NCBI GenBank assembly: GCA_041479965.1
Contig: JBGOZE010000031.1
Span: 1-13,416, forward strand
DNA from: SM23-78 sp041479965
GTDB taxonomy: Archaea > Nanobdellota > Nanobdellia > Woesearchaeales > SM23-78
Reading direction: 5' to 3'
Length of the DNA: 13,416 nucleotides
Shown here: in pieces, positions 12,744-13,416 of the stretch
How the letters are laid out: each line of letters starts with the position of its first letter
How positions within the stretch are numbered: position 1 is the stretch's first letter
Made by a program: the position numbers and the translations under genes
Notes under the pieces: model-generated
The model's input: only the letters and a program-made list of their open reading frames with translations
What the model was told of the DNA's origin: nothing
Database searches by the model: none

Positions 12744-13214
12744 ATGGACATTATCAATACAACACAAAGACCGAGTAAACGCCTGACAAAAAAAATAGGC
12801 GAGTGGTATTCGACAGAGCAGCAGAGAAAAGAAGCTGCTCAGACAATGAGAGAGCATGAAGCAGGCAAAGAAGAGCTGACAAGCAAGATCCTGGGCTACA
12901 TAGACCAGGGTTACACTCCCGTGCCTGGTTCTGAGTACGGAGTTGCAGTGCTTGAGCAGAGCAGCAGGGTAGCCTATGAGGGGCTCTACCAAAGGCTGAT
13001 TCATGAGCTGGGTCAGAAATATCCTCAATATGCTGGAAAATTCAAGGAAATAGGAGCTAATCTTGAGAGACAGGCACAGGAAGAGCTGGAGCTCAACAGG
13101 ACTGTTGTGTGCGATGAGAACAGCAAGCTTGAAGCGCTGGTTAAAAGGTCAGAGAAAGCATGGCTCGAGGACAGGAAGACAATCCGACAGGTAGAAGTGG
13201 TAATGTATACCTAA
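12744..13214 (+). CDS. Orphan helical protein of unknown function
   Basis: I do not recognise this 156-residue protein. It is highly charged and predicted largely helical, with no membrane segment or signal peptide. A basic start (QRPSKRLTKKIGEWY) is followed by a long helix (about 24-55), a break at GYTPVPGSEYG (56-66), a second helical stretch (about 67-118, including YEGLYQRLIHELGQKYPQYAGKF split around 79-101), a turn at VVCDENS with the only cysteine (Cys123), and a final helix. It is certainly expressed if the promoter and AGGAGG site are used. It is divergent from the trmB-like gene with a palindrome between, so that regulator may control it. A T-rich terminator follows. Its function is unknown. 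Confidence 0.85.
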   Translation: MDIINTTQRPSKRLTKKIGEWYSTEQQRKEAAQTMREHEAGKEELTSKILGYIDQGYTPVPGSEYGVAVLEQSSRVAYEGLYQRLIHELGQKYPQYAGKFKEIGANLERQAQEELELNRTVVCDENSKLEALVKRSEKAWLEDRKTIRQVEVVMYT

Positions 13215-13226
13215 AAGGCGTAAAAA

Positions 13227-13256
13227 TTCTTTTTTAGTTTATTTTTTCCTTTATTT
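13227..13256 (+). terminator. T-rich transcription terminator after the orphan gene
   Basis: Beginning 12 nt after the TAA, there is a pyrimidine tract with runs of six T (13229-13235 region and 13242-13247) in about 30 bases. Archaeal termination commonly uses such oligo-T tracts without a required hairpin. Confidence 0.6.
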
Positions 13257-13287
13257 CATGGCTGGCTCATGTTCCTAAAATGAACCT

Positions 13288-13311
13288 CCCAATCGGAGCA
13301 GAGCTCCGGGG
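13288..13311. repeat. Bulged hairpin, probable IS200/IS605 end structure
   Basis: On the plus strand CCC-aat-CGGAGC-AGA-GCTCCG-GGG: a 6-bp perfect stem with a three-base loop, extended by 3 further G-C pairs across a three-base bulge. Imperfect hairpins with unpaired bases near the element ends are what Y1 transposases recognise. Its place two bases beyond the TnpA-like stop codon suits the right end. A simple transcription terminator is the alternative, but the minus-strand sequence that follows is not T-rich. Confidence 0.55.
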
Positions 13312-13313
13312 TA

Positions 13314-13416
13314 TCAGGTGAAAGACCACAATTTTAATTGATGTTTGTCACGACCTTGATTTTTGACGTACTCTTTCATCGCATCAACATCATAACCGTC
13401 ACCGACGGTATCAATA
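13314..13416 (-). CDS. tnpA: IS200/IS605-family transposase TnpA, C-terminal 33 residues
   Basis: The minus-strand frame enters at the right edge and ends at TGA (13316-13314). The 33 visible residues run from IDTVGDGYDVDAMKEYV (first part) to KNQGRDKHQLKLWSFT at the end. IS200-type Y1 transposases end in a similar way: a GY/FxxTVG strand after the catalytic tyrosine helix, then a helix with a consensus such as ...IxxYIxNQG, and a short QLxLF-like tail. The match is to a short conserved pattern seen by eye, so the family call is moderate. The catalytic HUH and tyrosine residues lie outside the window, so activity cannot be judged. Confidence 0.6.
   Translation of the reverse strand, partial: IDTVGDGYDVDAMKEYVKNQGRDKHQLKLWSFT

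Larger units (their letters stand above)
13260..13416 (-). mobile_element. Right end of an IS200/IS605-type insertion sequence (partial)
   Basis: The region holds the last codons of a TnpA-like frame on the minus strand and, two bases beyond its stop, a bulged hairpin of the kind that marks ends of single-strand-transposing IS200/IS605 elements. The outer boundary is not defined by the sequence; 13260 is a rough limit just inside the terminator of the neighbouring gene. The rest of the element, including any tnpB, lies outside the window. Confidence 0.5.

Noticed and set aside
12699..13028. 109-codon minus-strand frame antisense to the orphan gene
   Set aside because: The plus-strand gene has TATA box, Shine-Dalgarno site and terminator; the antisense frame has none of these.
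1..13416. CRISPR array, tRNA or rRNA gene
   Set aside because: No spaced direct repeats and no cloverleaf or conserved rRNA segments were seen by eye on either strand.

Overview
The window looks like the chromosome of an archaeon, most plausibly a DPANN-type lineage (Woesearchaeota/Pacearchaeota-like). The grounds are archaeal TATA boxes about 26-27 bp upstream of starts (two transcripts look leaderless), AGA/AGG as the main arginine codons, a zinc-ribbon MBF1-type HTH protein, a TrmB-type regulator, a THUMP methyltransferase and a MinD-like ATPase. The lineage is inferred from gene style; no rRNA or marker gene is present to fix it.

Layout. At the left edge, a 5'-truncated helical gene (1-411) and a MinD-like ATPase (430-1206) form a short + strand unit. 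It converges on gmd (GDP-mannose 4,6-dehydratase, minus strand, 2260-1214). gmd and a THUMP/Rossmann RNA methyltransferase-like gene (2370-3539) diverge from a 109-bp region with one TATA box for each. A tight five-gene + strand operon follows (3639-8155): MBF1-like regulator, membrane-anchored thioredoxin-fold protein with a CxxC, membrane-anchored DsbA-like protein whose CxxC has become SxxS, and two membrane GT2 glycosyltransferases. A small Yip1-like membrane protein (8216-8758) has its own promoter. On the minus strand lies trmB followed by two adjacent paralogous GT-C-type multi-membrane proteins (12617-8823). Divergent from trmB is an orphan helical protein (12744-13214), with a palindrome between the two promoters. 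At the right edge is the C-terminal end of an IS200/IS605-type TnpA with a bulged end hairpin.

How the genes may work together. Most of the window concerns sugar activation and transfer at the cell surface: gmd makes a deoxyhexose precursor, the two GT2 enzymes act on the cytoplasmic face of the membrane, and the GT-C proteins resemble lipid-linked-sugar-dependent transferases facing outward. Two local regulators (MBF1-like and TrmB-like) sit with these clusters. The most unusual part is the 3639-8155 operon. It couples a surface-facing thioredoxin/DsbA pair, one member of which has lost both active-site cysteines, to two glycosyltransferases. This could be a surface-glycan system with a redox or chaperone component, but that function is inference from gene order and motifs only.

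No tRNA, rRNA or CRISPR array was seen, and no gene-free stretch exceeds 300 bases.
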